A stretch of 64,000 nucleotides of DNA from Pacificibacter marinus (GTDB lineage: Bacteria > Pseudomonadota > Alphaproteobacteria > Rhodobacterales > Rhodobacteraceae). The DNA is taken from the NCBI RefSeq assembly GCF_900109555.1, contig NZ_FNZV01000009.1:91873-155872 (forward strand), written 5' to 3'. The position numbers and the translations under genes are program-made. Of the stretch, positions 46,931 to 55,256 are shown piece after piece; the first letter of the stretch is position 1, and every line of letters starts with the position of its first letter. The notes under the pieces are model-generated. The model did not search any database and was not told the DNA's origin. It worked only from the letters and a program-made list of their open reading frames with translations.

Positions 46931-47174
46931 GTTTCGCCAAAAAACGGGCGGAATTTTCAAAAAATAGGTCGGGTTTATAGGCCCATCTGAAATCGCATTA
47001 CATCTCAGCTAAGCCGACAACCTGATCAGGTTTGCGGAACCACCTTAAGTCCTTGGCCTAAAGTCACACATAATATCGATGTATTATGTGGATAACTCCC
47101 ATACTGAATTTGAACTTTCAGAAAAAGCGCATCAATTGAAATCAGATGTTCACAAACACGAAAGGTCAAAGAAC

Positions 47175-47450
47175 ATGACAAAAGACACAACGATAATCAC
47201 GGTCAATTCTGTCCGCTGCATCGACAAATTTTTCTATACGATGGACGTATCTATCGAAGCGCATGGCGTGACTGAAGGGATTCAGATTATATTCGAATAT
47301 TTCGGTGCGAATGTGGGCCTGCATATAGACCGGGTCAATGGTAAGCATGGCCTAATTGAAGCACACCATCTGTTCCACGCGCACGAAGACGAACTGACTG
47401 AAAAACTGCACGACTTCTGTTTCGAATTGGAGGTTGCGTGGGCCTCGTGA
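47175..47450 (+). CDS. Small unknown protein of the island
   Basis: 91 residues from the ATG at 47175 (MTKDTTIITVNSVRCIDKFF); an ATG at 47079 in the same frame would give 123 residues. AAAGGTCAAAGAAC precedes the shorter start. The protein has an alternating hydrophobic pattern (TMDVSIEAHGVTEGIQIIFE; VGLHIDRVNGKHGLIEAHHL) suggesting a beta-rich fold, and an acidic helical end. I do not recognise the family. It is isolated, between the iteron-like region and IS relics. Confidence 0.55.
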   Translation: MTKDTTIITVNSVRCIDKFFYTMDVSIEAHGVTEGIQIIFEYFGANVGLHIDRVNGKHGLIEAHHLFHAHEDELTEKLHDFCFELEVAWAS

Positions 47451-47649
47451 TGTTGCTCCCCCCCCGCGACCGAGAGGCAGAAAGTGCATGCACAGGGCAT
47501 GAACGCAGGTTTATGCAACGGCATCAATAAGGTTGCTTCCTTCGTCCATCAATCCAAAGCGTTCGACGGGCCACATCTTCAATGCGGCCCCTATTCCGTG
47601 TTGAAGATCACAGGCATGGGAACACCCGAGAGAAGAAGAGTTCGAGCAG

Positions 47650-47735
47650 TGTAGATATGTCGTTACTCGCGAGGCATTTCCGTTAACCTCCCAGACTTGG
47701 GAAGAAGGAGATGTTCATGAACAAGGATCAACGCG
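47650..47735 (+). repeat. Left end of an IS481-like element, copy A
   Basis: TGTAGATATGTCGTTACTCG through GGCATTT, TTAAC and the transposase ribosome-binding site. It aligns with 47831-47909 (copy B) at roughly 70% identity, so two diverged members of one IS type left their left ends here. Confidence 0.65.
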
Positions 47736-47839
47736 AGATTCAACGTAAGCTGCGGATTTTGCGCTACGCTGAAGAGATTGGCCATGTTGCGAAGGCTTGC
47801 CGCTATTTTGGGGTTGGATGCTGTCTCTCATGTAGATGA
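47717..47839 (+). pseudogene. N-terminal fragment of an IS481-like transposase (HTH part)
   Basis: 40 codons: MNKDQREIQRKLRILRYAEE, IGHVAKACRYFGVG, then the frame runs into the second IS end and stops. The HVAKACRYFGVG block is the helix-turn-helix of IS481-type transposases found in many Rhodobacteraceae. A good GAAGGAG ribosome-binding site remains. The catalytic part has been lost after copy B was inserted. Confidence 0.75.
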
Positions 47840-47909
47840 CGTTATTCGCGGGGGCATTTGTTTAACATCTCAGATCTGGAGGGCGAAGAAACTCTTCATG
47901 AATTGAGAT
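47831..47909 (+). repeat. Left end of an IS481-like element, copy B, inserted in copy A
   Basis: TGTAGATGACGTTATTCGCG and the following sequence parallel copy A, including the CTTCATGAA around the former transposase start. It begins directly after codon 34 or so of the copy A transposase fragment. Beyond it, to 48021, I see no further feature. Confidence 0.6.
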
Positions 47910-48021
47910 CGGGTGCCGAACACAGGCCGCCACAGAAAGCGCATACATCTCGGCTCATACCAGCAAGTCGCCACCCGTGCTGCGACATACATTGAGTGCG
48001 AAAGACCATCGCATCCATTGC

Positions 48022-48888
48022 CTATCGAGACGAAAGTTTGCGTTCACGCAAGAACGTAAATAATCCCGTTCCAATAATGATTGCAGCTCCGAGAAGTGTC
48101 AAAGCATCGGGGCGTTCGTTAAAGACAATTACACCGACGACAATCGAAAATAATAAGCGTGTGTAGCGAAACGGGGTAACGGTTGAGGCATCCCCAATCC
48201 GTGTGGCCGTGACGAGGCCGTAGTATCCTGCCACGCCAAACACAATTCCACCTGCAAAGTACGCGACTTCCAATTTTGAAACTTGAACCATCGTATCTGA
48301 ACTCAGAACAAGCAGGAGTGCTCCGGCGAAAATCAGCGATGCAAAGGCTTGGAATGAAATGACCGTCGATGCGATATTGGTTGGGATGCGCCGGGTGAGA
48401 AGATCGCGTGCGGAGATACACACAACTGCGACAAGGACGTAAAGCACGGCGGGATCAAACCCGCTAAGACCTGGTCTGATAATGACAATCACCCCGAAAA
48501 ACCCAACAGCGATAGCAGTCCAACGTCTCCACCCGACTTGTTCGCCTAAAAACAATGCAGCGCCCATAGTGATAGCCAGCGGCGTGACCTGAAAAACTGC
48601 GGCAACGGTGGAAATCGGAACCAATGAAAGTGACGTTACAAACGCTATCGCCCCCATCGCTTCAACGACTGCCCGGGCAATCATTGTCTTAGAGTAAGAC
48701 TGCGCTGCAAAAACATTATGGCCCTTATTGAACGCCATTGCCGCGAAGATAGAAGAACTGGCGAGCCCCATGACGATCAGAATTTGAGCCGTCGAGATAC
48801 TGCTGGATAGCAACTTCACAAACAAGTCTTCGAGCGCAAATCCGGCCATAGCTAAGATCATCAGCAATATGCCGTTGACGTTGTTCAT
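48022..48888 (-). CDS. DMT-superfamily transporter (EamA, RhaT/YdcZ-like exporter)
   Basis: 288 residues, ten predicted TM helices in two EamA repeats. Repeat 1 is GILLMILAMAGFALEDLFVKLL to GVIVIIRPGLSGF, repeat 2 is AVLYVLVAVVCISARDLLTRRI to AAIIIGTGLFTFLRER. The SARDLLTRR loop and RPG motif at the end of repeat 1 are family-typical. It probably exports a small metabolite; the substrate is unknown. It is a cargo gene among mobile-element debris and has no operon partner. Confidence 0.88.
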   Translation of the reverse strand: MNNVNGILLMILAMAGFALEDLFVKLLSSSISTAQILIVMGLASSSIFAAMAFNKGHNVFAAQSYSKTMIARAVVEAMGAIAFVTSLSLVPISTVAAVFQVTPLAITMGAALFLGEQVGWRRWTAIAVGFFGVIVIIRPGLSGFDPAVLYVLVAVVCISARDLLTRRIPTNIASTVISFQAFASLIFAGALLLVLSSDTMVQVSKLEVAYFAGGIVFGVAGYYGLVTATRIGDASTVTPFRYTRLLFSIVVGVIVFNERPDALTLLGAAIIIGTGLFTFLRERKLSSR

Positions 48889-49024
48889 TTCAGTATTTCC
48901 AATGAGTTACTGTTTTTCGGCAGTATTGCCTAAAGTGGTGAGATGCATGGCTGTGATCCGGTACAGCGACACATCCATTTAAAACCTGCCAGTGGGCTTC
49001 CTGAAGCTTACCTGCTGCGCGCAC

Positions 49025-49201
49025 TCAACTGTCGCCTGAATGTTCTCGCAACCACGTATCAATCATCCTGCGGATCATTTCGGGTCTTGTGGGCAGATCG
49101 TCTTGTTGCTTTCGCGCTGCGTCTATCTCGGCGATGACCTCAGTTGGCAGGCGGACCATGACGGGTTGCGTATCTGTTTTTGGCCGTCCTCGCGCTGTCA
49201 C
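49025..49201 (-). CDS. Small ribbon-helix-helix DNA-binding protein (GTG start)
   Basis: 58 residues starting at GTG (49201) with CGGAG 8 bp upstream. The sequence begins VTARGRPKTDTQPVMVRLPT, continues EVIAEIDAARKQQDDLPTRP, and ends EMIRRMIDTWLREHSGDS. This is the classic RHH layout: a basic N-terminus, the beta strand PVMVRLP, and two helices with the turn at PTRPEMIRR. The gene is divergent from the three-gene helical/GIY-YIG/AAA-M41 operon with a 121-bp AT-rich shared promoter region, so it probably regulates that operon. An antitoxin-like role is an alternative. Confidence 0.82.
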   Translation of the reverse strand: MTARGRPKTDTQPVMVRLPTEVIAEIDAARKQQDDLPTRPEMIRRMIDTWLREHSGDS

Positions 49202-49322
49202 GATGTTGACTCCGAATGATTACTTGATTTCTTAATATCAATTATTATATAGATACACATGAGGAAAGGAGCGGGAACTCCAATCCACATGCTGACCACA
49301 ACGATCTGCCAAGGAGATCACT

Positions 49323-49808
49323 ATGGATAATGTTGTATCTATCACGCCAAAAGGCGTTCTTGTAACCCCAAAATCCAATTGGAATTCTGAACAATCCATC
49401 GATGCTTTGGAAGCTGTCTGCGATGCACTTTTGGTCGCTATGACAGCCGATTATCAACATTGCATTGTGAAAGACCACGAAGCCCGTATCGAAAAACATG
49501 TGGAGGCTTTTGAGGCTTGGGCGCGCGTTAAGCTGTGCCTGTCGACTTTTGCCCCTGTCGCACTCACACACACCACACTGGTGAATGTCGCGTTCCAACT
49601 CACGGCGATGCTTCAGAACCGTCTGCAGGGTAAAAAACGCGCGAGTCTCAATATGACAGTGATGGACAATGCTGTCGCAGCGTTTCAGACGGGCGCCACT
49701 CCAAACGACCGCATTGCTGAGCTGATCGATATGGCTGCGATTTATGGGCTTTGCCAGAGTGAGGACAACTTACCACGGCCTGATGTCAGCGACCTTCTGA
49801 TCACCTGA
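49323..49808 (+). CDS. Unknown helical protein, first gene of the GIY-YIG/AAA-protease operon
   Basis: 161 residues, predicted mainly alpha-helical (ALEAVCDALLVAMTADYQHC; HVEAFEAWARVKLCLSTFAP; NVAFQLTAMLQNRLQGKKRA). No known domain, signal peptide or TM segment is seen. CAAGGAGAT precedes the ATG. It starts the operon that contains the zinc-finger/GIY-YIG gene (87 bp later) and the AAA+/M41 gene. Being first behind the RHH-controlled promoter suggests it is an integral component; its function cannot be assigned. Confidence 0.75.
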   Translation: MDNVVSITPKGVLVTPKSNWNSEQSIDALEAVCDALLVAMTADYQHCIVKDHEARIEKHVEAFEAWARVKLCLSTFAPVALTHTTLVNVAFQLTAMLQNRLQGKKRASLNMTVMDNAVAAFQTGATPNDRIAELIDMAAIYGLCQSEDNLPRPDVSDLLIT

Positions 49809-49895
49809 TTTCAAACACACTCAGTCTTCGAAAGCCGGGCCTTAGCTGCGCCCGACCCTTTGGTGCGATCAATTTCAGGTTACAGAAAGAGTTTC

Positions 49896-50882
49896 ATGTC
49901 CAAATCTAAGCCCGACCTTTCGTCTCAGCGTTCTTCTTGTCAGTCTCAGACCAGCATTCGCTCTGGGGCGCACAGCTACCCCATTCATCGGGGCAAAGTT
50001 CCGCCACACTGGCAAAAAGCAGCACAGTCTAAAGACTTCACAATCATTGCGAGAGTCATCGATCGACTGCATGTCTTGATCCGCTGTCATCACTGTGATG
50101 GGACGCAGCCCAAACGCATAAACGTCGTCCTGAATAACATTCCGGAATGTCCGCATTGCATCCGGAAAGCCAGAACTGCGCAGGCCAAAACCGTGGGCGC
50201 TACATATCTTGGCGTTGATCCAAAGTCTGCGCAAATTTCTGTTATTAAACTGGCCTGCGGGCACACGGTCAAACGGCAGCATCATCGCATGAAAGCCGCA
50301 GCTGAAGGGGGCCACGCCCTGAGCTGCGATATCTGCCGCGAAGCGCGCTATAAACAAGAAGCCTTGCGCTTTGATTGGGAGCTGATCGGCCCTGCCCAAA
50401 GTGGCAAACGCGGATATCGCCAGTACCGCCATAGCTGCGGTCAACTGCAGGATGTCATGATCGGCAACATGCTCTGGGGAGATTGTAAATGTTCAGGCTG
50501 TTGGACTGGACGCACAGCACAGCCATCGTTCATTTATCTCTTCCGGATTGATCTTCCTGATCTCCCCGTCATCAAACTGGGGTACGGCGTACGGCCTCAA
50601 AAACGCCTGCGTCATCAATTGGGCATCGCCATCACAGTTCCAACGGAGATCATTCGCACAGTTCCGATGCCTACGGGCCACCTGGCGCGTCAGGAGGAGG
50701 AGCGCTGTCATCGCACGTTGAAACAGGAGTATCCGGAATGGGCCATCCCGAAAGCCGCTTACGGCGATGCGATCAACACGGCCTCCGAGATTTATGATCC
50801 CGCAGCAGAGCCGACCATTCACGCGATGCTTGATGACATCGAGGACCGGCTTGGGCATAGCAATGAGGACATTCCGGAATGA
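49896..50882 (+). CDS. Zinc-finger protein with C-terminal GIY-YIG-type nuclease domain
   Basis: 328 residues. Four Cys clusters (RCHHCDGT about 62, ECPHCIRK about 85, SCDICRE about 142, then SCG and CKCSGC about 178-200) look like zinc knuckles in a DNA- or RNA-binding region. Residues 210-328 (FIYLFRIDLPDLPVIKLGYG, RPQKRLRHQL, ARQEEERCHRTLK) resemble the GIY-YIG/T5orf172/MUG113 nuclease fold, with YLFRI and KLGYG as the two signature strands, Arg in RLRHQ and Glu in EEE as likely catalytic residues. The stop overlaps the next start by 4 bp (ATGA). It probably cuts nucleic acid; the target is unknown. Confidence 0.78.
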   Translation: MSKSKPDLSSQRSSCQSQTSIRSGAHSYPIHRGKVPPHWQKAAQSKDFTIIARVIDRLHVLIRCHHCDGTQPKRINVVLNNIPECPHCIRKARTAQAKTVGATYLGVDPKSAQISVIKLACGHTVKRQHHRMKAAAEGGHALSCDICREARYKQEALRFDWELIGPAQSGKRGYRQYRHSCGQLQDVMIGNMLWGDCKCSGCWTGRTAQPSFIYLFRIDLPDLPVIKLGYGVRPQKRLRHQLGIAITVPTEIIRTVPMPTGHLARQEEERCHRTLKQEYPEWAIPKAAYGDAINTASEIYDPAAEPTIHAMLDDIEDRLGHSNEDIPE

Positions 50883-53020
50883 GCCAATCTGACGACAGCT
50901 TCTCTCTGCAGTTTCAACGCGATCTTTTACGTGCGCTATACACTTCGCCTCTCTCCACCGGCCCCGCGTTTGAGGTGCCCCTGCCCTTGGCGCCCACTCT
51001 GACCCTCGCCGACTACTCAACCTGCATTGGGCAACAGATCGATCCATGGGCACAGGGCGTCGATCGCCAGCCGCCGCGTCGACGGGTTGAGTTTTCTCTC
51101 AGCTTAATGATCATTGGGGCTCAGTTTTCTGCCGCGTTTCCCAACCGAGCCAATTTGGAGGCGGTTGTGGCGCCGCAAGCCTTGACCTTGATTGAGATTG
51201 GCGATGCCGAGGAACGCAAACGTGTCGCGGGGGTCATGGACCGTATTCTGGCCAAAGTCGGACAGCTGTTTCCGGAATTGCCTCCGCATCGCCACATCAA
51301 GTCCATTGCTTACGGTGATCCCCACGACAGTGTTTCTGACGCGGATCGCACAGCGCGCAGCTTTAATATTGACCTGGGGTTGCAGACCGCCAAGGGGCAA
51401 AGCGCGCTTGTCTATGTGCCCAGTGCGGACTGCCTGCCAAAACCATTTCAACCTCTGGTCACAGGCCATCTTGTATTACCGCCCGTGTCGCGCGATCTTT
51501 TGATCGAAGTGCTGCGGCAAACACATTCTTGCACCGAACAGCTCGCGGAACGAGAAATTCGTGATCGCTTGCCAAAGGATGCGGATCTAGCAGAGATGTC
51601 CTTTCCTGCTTTGCGCGCGGCGCTTCACGCGGACACATCGCTCGCGGTTGCCACGCGCCTGCAAGCTTATGTCCGAAAGGCCCAAGACCTGCGGAAACGC
51701 TCAAGCATCACCCTCGACAGCATGTCCCTCCCTGCCCTCACCCGTGATGCATTCGATCAGCTCCTGGCCGACTTATCGGCGTGGAGAGCCAAAGAGTTGG
51801 ATTGGTCCGAGGTTACTGCGTCGTTCTTGCTCTACGGGCCTCCGGGCAATGGCAAGACCCTGCTGGCAGAGGCATTGTCTGGGACCGCCAATATCCCATT
51901 AATCTCAACAAGCTACGCCGAATGCCAAAAAGCGGGACATCAAGGTGACATGCTGTTGGCCCTCTCGAATGCAGTCGACCATGCCATCCGCCGTGCTCCA
52001 TCGATCTTTTTTATCGACGAACTCGATAGTTTTTCTCGCCGCGACAAACCCAGTCGGAACTCTGACTATATCAAAGGCGTTGTGAACGCCCTGTTGGAAC
52101 ACCTGACACGTCTGGCGAGCACATCTGGCGTTATCATTCTTGGGGCAACAAACTATCCTGAAATGATTGATCCAGCCATCATTCGGCCTGGTCGTTTTGA
52201 TCGAAAGATCGAGTTTGGAAATCCGGATCATTCCGGAATTCTCCGCATTCTTGAAATTGCTATCGGGGGTGACATTTGTACCGGAGAGCTCATCCCGATT
52301 GCAGATCAACTTGTTGGTGTGTCTGCTGCCCAAGTCACGGCCATTGTGCGAGATGCCCGTGGTCGCGCGCGACACCGAGGCGAGACGCTTGATGACACAC
52401 ATCTGCGCGATTCAGCACAGACACTCTGCCCTGCAATGGCGCCAGAATTGGAGCACCGCGTCGCTGTTCATGAAGCCAGCCATGCGGTTGTGGGGCATGC
52501 TCTGGGTGCACTGAGCCTCGAAAAATTACGCATCACCCAGACAGGCGGTGAACTTCTGTCCACACCAAAAGGCCCACTCACGTTGGCATCAGCCAAGGCG
52601 CATCTCGCTGTATTACTCGCAGGGCGTGCCGCGGAAATGCTGTGCTTTGGGGACGTGTCTACCGGCGCGGAAACCGATCTGCGTATGGCAACTGACTTGG
52701 CGTTTAAAATGCGCCATGCTTGGGGATTCTACCCAGACACCCTCCTCCACGCAGAAGAATTGCATCTTCGTATTCCCAGTCATTACCTCGTGTCTGACTT
52801 GAACCGAGAGATTCTGCATGCCGAAGCACGGGCCACAGAGATCATCTCAAATCAACGCGATGTCATTGATCGGGTTGCGCGGGAACTCATCCGTAAGCGG
52901 GAGTTGACGCGCGAGGATTTGTTCGGAATTTTGAATGGGGAGGCGTCCGGACAGGATGCGAAGGTTTCCGTCTCGACAGGGGCATCCTCTGGTACATCAA
53001 GTGCATCGTTTCAGAAATGA
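50879..53020 (+). CDS. Soluble FtsH-like AAA+ ATPase/M41 zinc protease
   Basis: 713 residues without TM segments. An unassigned N-terminal 270 residues are followed by AAA+: Walker A LLYGPPGNGKTLLAEAL (about 320), Walker B SIFFIDELDS (about 376) and FtsH-like second region GATNYPEMIDPAIIRPGRFD. The peptidase has HEASHAVVGHAL (HExxH, about 530) and TGAETDLRMATDLAFKM (third zinc ligand Asp, about 597), both as in FtsH. Loss of the FtsH N-terminal membrane part makes it cytoplasmic. It presumably unfolds and degrades protein targets; the partners are the GIY-YIG and helical proteins of the same operon. Confidence 0.9.
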   Translation: MSQSDDSFSLQFQRDLLRALYTSPLSTGPAFEVPLPLAPTLTLADYSTCIGQQIDPWAQGVDRQPPRRRVEFSLSLMIIGAQFSAAFPNRANLEAVVAPQALTLIEIGDAEERKRVAGVMDRILAKVGQLFPELPPHRHIKSIAYGDPHDSVSDADRTARSFNIDLGLQTAKGQSALVYVPSADCLPKPFQPLVTGHLVLPPVSRDLLIEVLRQTHSCTEQLAEREIRDRLPKDADLAEMSFPALRAALHADTSLAVATRLQAYVRKAQDLRKRSSITLDSMSLPALTRDAFDQLLADLSAWRAKELDWSEVTASFLLYGPPGNGKTLLAEALSGTANIPLISTSYAECQKAGHQGDMLLALSNAVDHAIRRAPSIFFIDELDSFSRRDKPSRNSDYIKGVVNALLEHLTRLASTSGVIILGATNYPEMIDPAIIRPGRFDRKIEFGNPDHSGILRILEIAIGGDICTGELIPIADQLVGVSAAQVTAIVRDARGRARHRGETLDDTHLRDSAQTLCPAMAPELEHRVAVHEASHAVVGHALGALSLEKLRITQTGGELLSTPKGPLTLASAKAHLAVLLAGRAAEMLCFGDVSTGAETDLRMATDLAFKMRHAWGFYPDTLLHAEELHLRIPSHYLVSDLNREILHAEARATEIISNQRDVIDRVARELIRKRELTREDLFGILNGEASGQDAKVSVSTGASSGTSSASFQK

Positions 53021-53056
53021 AACCCGAAAACCGTCGAGAGATCCTTCGTTAATTTG

Positions 53057-53106
53057 TTGATCGTTTAACAACCATGAGGTTCGCCACTTAATTATTAAAC
53101 GATCAA
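53057..53106. repeat. 12-bp perfect inverted repeat between converging genes
   Basis: TTGATCGTTTAA (53057-53068) and TTAAACGATCAA (53095-53106) are perfect complements with a 26-bp spacer, followed by a T-rich run. It lies just after the AAA/M41 stop. It is too AT-rich for a classical terminator but may act as a weak one, or be a protein-binding or recombination site. The rest of the 295-bp gap (to 53315) shows no feature. Confidence 0.6.
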
Positions 53107-53315
53107 TAAATTTGATTTTTTTAAGTTTCTTTCAGAGAACGAACAACCGCACGCCCTATAAGCCGCCATTGCTATCACATGTGTCATGCTCACCTTTCTC
53201 ATGGTGTACGCCAATTGCAGAGGCAGTATGCGCATACCCGTAGCAAATTGAGGTAAACTGGACGCCCTGACATGCCGGCCTGCGAGTCCTTGGCAATGGT
53301 ACTCCAAGGCCCACC

Positions 53316-55256
53316 TCACTCCAGCCCTTCAATCTTCCACAGGTTGCGTCCGGCGCGTTTCTTCGACGTGAGGCGCACCCCATTAAGGTTGAGGCCACGC
53401 AGCTTTCCGAGGATCGCGGCAACGCTGCGGTTCGAAAGCGTCGGCTCTGACGTTGATATCTCAAAGACCAAATCCTTGATATCTACCTTTTCAGCAATGA
53501 CGGTGCGAGCTTGATCTGCCTCAAACTCCTCACCCCCAACATGCTTAAAGAGTTTCTCGAGGAACGTTCTATAGATTTCATCATCAACGGCATTGCTCAT
53601 CGCCTCGACAAACAGGTCGAGTGGGTCACAAAGATGAATGTCAGGAACTTCTCTCATCAGGTGCAAAATCGGATCGCGGACAAGACGTGTCCACGTCTCG
53701 AACGATCCCAATGTCCTACCATAATGCGTTTCAGGACGCGCAGCGACGGCGATGCCCAATGCGGCAGCAATAATGTCGGGACGGTGCAGTTTGGCCTCGC
53801 CATGTGGCGTGAACCCGAAGTCAGCCGTGATGTGATTGTCACAGGGCGGGCGCAGGTCGATGAGAAGATAGCGGCGGCTCATGCCGCGCGGAAAGGACAT
53901 GTTCACACCGTTGGTGACCAGAAGCGCCGTATTGCGAATACTGCCGCCTGTCCTGCTTTCTCCAAGAACACGGTCCGACCATACCGGTGTCGTAATGAAC
54001 GACGTCAGCACTTCATTCCTGAACGCGCCGTCCATGTTGTCGTAAACCATCACTGGGTTCTGCTCGAGCAGGTCCGCAAACAAAAGTTTGCGCATTTCTG
54101 ATGAGTTTGACCGCTCCACGGATTTCATCTTGGGCAGGTCTCCCGTCGCAATAATGCCAAGAGCCTGAGCGATGAAACTCTTTCCAACGCCAATTTCAGG
54201 GCTCGTCACGGCGATCATGGGCGCAGTCTCCATCGCAGGGCGCAAAACAGCTGTGAGAACAGCTGCAAGCATGGCGGTGCGCCCCTTGCGGTGGTCTGCA
54301 AAGCGGTACTCGCGAAACGGCTTGAGACAGGTTTTGACAAGCTCTTCGATGCGCTCAGGGTCGAACTCTGTTTCAATTTTTGGAAAGCGAGAGACACCAT
54401 TATTAACGTAGACACCCGTCGCAGCATCATAACCTGCACTTTTGATCAACGTCCCGTCAGGACGCAGCACAGGATGGTACACGACGGCCGAAAGCTTGGG
54501 CAAATGGTCGATAAGGAGTTCATGGATTTGATTGAGTGACCTTGGCGAAAGCTGGACTGACTTTTGTGTCTCAAAACCTTTCGTCTCAACAGCCGCATAC
54601 GGTGCGACAATCCTCGACAATTCATAATCAAGGCGGCTCACAGACAATGGTCGCGATGCACCATTGCTAATGGTGAGCACTGTTTGCCCAGACATGTAAA
54701 ACTTTCCAGCACCAGCTAAAGCCTCCACACAGCGGTCCACCGTTGATGCGGGATCACAACGAGACACTTCCACCGCCACACGCTTGGCCTCGTGTGCGTC
54801 GATGTCCTTTTGCAGGCGATATCTACAAGCACCACTGGAAAAACTATCAAGATGCGGTGCCTTGCCCTTCAGGCGGAGTTTTCCAGAAACCTTTGCCTCC
54901 GAAGAATTAATGTCGATCGGGTCAAGCGCATCCCAACCATCGAACGCGCCCGTGTTCGTCAAAACTTCGGACACGGAGTGATGGCGCAGCGATCCGGTTT
55001 TCGGACAGCGCAAGCTCAGCACAAAAGCCCCCGACAACACTTGATCGTCAATCGCACGCTCCAACGTTTCAATTGCAACCGCCTCTGGCACATCAGGCAT
55101 GTCTTTTGCCCGTGCGGAAATCCATGCATCGCGCATCTTCATTGCAGCGTCTGCCTCGGCGTTGACGGCCTCGTCCATGTTCTGTTGAGCAAGGTCCAAG
55201 GTTTCTTGGTCTACGGTGACCTTTTCGGCGTCGAGAAATTTATCTGAATGTTTCAT
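53316..55256 (-). CDS. Primase-associated helicase-like protein (phage/plasmid type)
   Basis: 646 residues. A P-loop-like segment VTSPEIGVGKSFIAQALGII lies near 357, with a Walker B-like NPVMVYDNMDG about 50 residues later and TALLVTNGVNMSF further on (sensor-1-like Asn). This layout resembles the SF3/DUF927-type helicases that pair with PrimPol primases in integrative elements. The canonical GxxxxGK[ST] is imperfect (PEIGVGKS). The start overlaps the upstream primase stop (ATGA). A 38-bp scrap of this gene occurs at 46010-46047. The N-terminal 300 residues are unassigned. Confidence 0.75.
   Translation of the reverse strand: MKHSDKFLDAEKVTVDQETLDLAQQNMDEAVNAEADAAMKMRDAWISARAKDMPDVPEAVAIETLERAIDDQVLSGAFVLSLRCPKTGSLRHHSVSEVLTNTGAFDGWDALDPIDINSSEAKVSGKLRLKGKAPHLDSFSSGACRYRLQKDIDAHEAKRVAVEVSRCDPASTVDRCVEALAGAGKFYMSGQTVLTISNGASRPLSVSRLDYELSRIVAPYAAVETKGFETQKSVQLSPRSLNQIHELLIDHLPKLSAVVYHPVLRPDGTLIKSAGYDAATGVYVNNGVSRFPKIETEFDPERIEELVKTCLKPFREYRFADHRKGRTAMLAAVLTAVLRPAMETAPMIAVTSPEIGVGKSFIAQALGIIATGDLPKMKSVERSNSSEMRKLLFADLLEQNPVMVYDNMDGAFRNEVLTSFITTPVWSDRVLGESRTGGSIRNTALLVTNGVNMSFPRGMSRRYLLIDLRPPCDNHITADFGFTPHGEAKLHRPDIIAAALGIAVAARPETHYGRTLGSFETWTRLVRDPILHLMREVPDIHLCDPLDLFVEAMSNAVDDEIYRTFLEKLFKHVGGEEFEADQARTVIAEKVDIKDLVFEISTSEPTLSNRSVAAILGKLRGLNLNGVRLTSKKRAGRNLWKIEGLE

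Noticed and set aside
46719..46940. 73-codon minus-strand frame over the TGTCAC region
   Set aside because: It is formed by the repeat tract (RIHARARMYTR-like) and is not a credible gene.
53095..53464. Short minus-strand frames after the helicase-like gene
   Set aside because: They overlap its 3' end out of frame and have no start signals.
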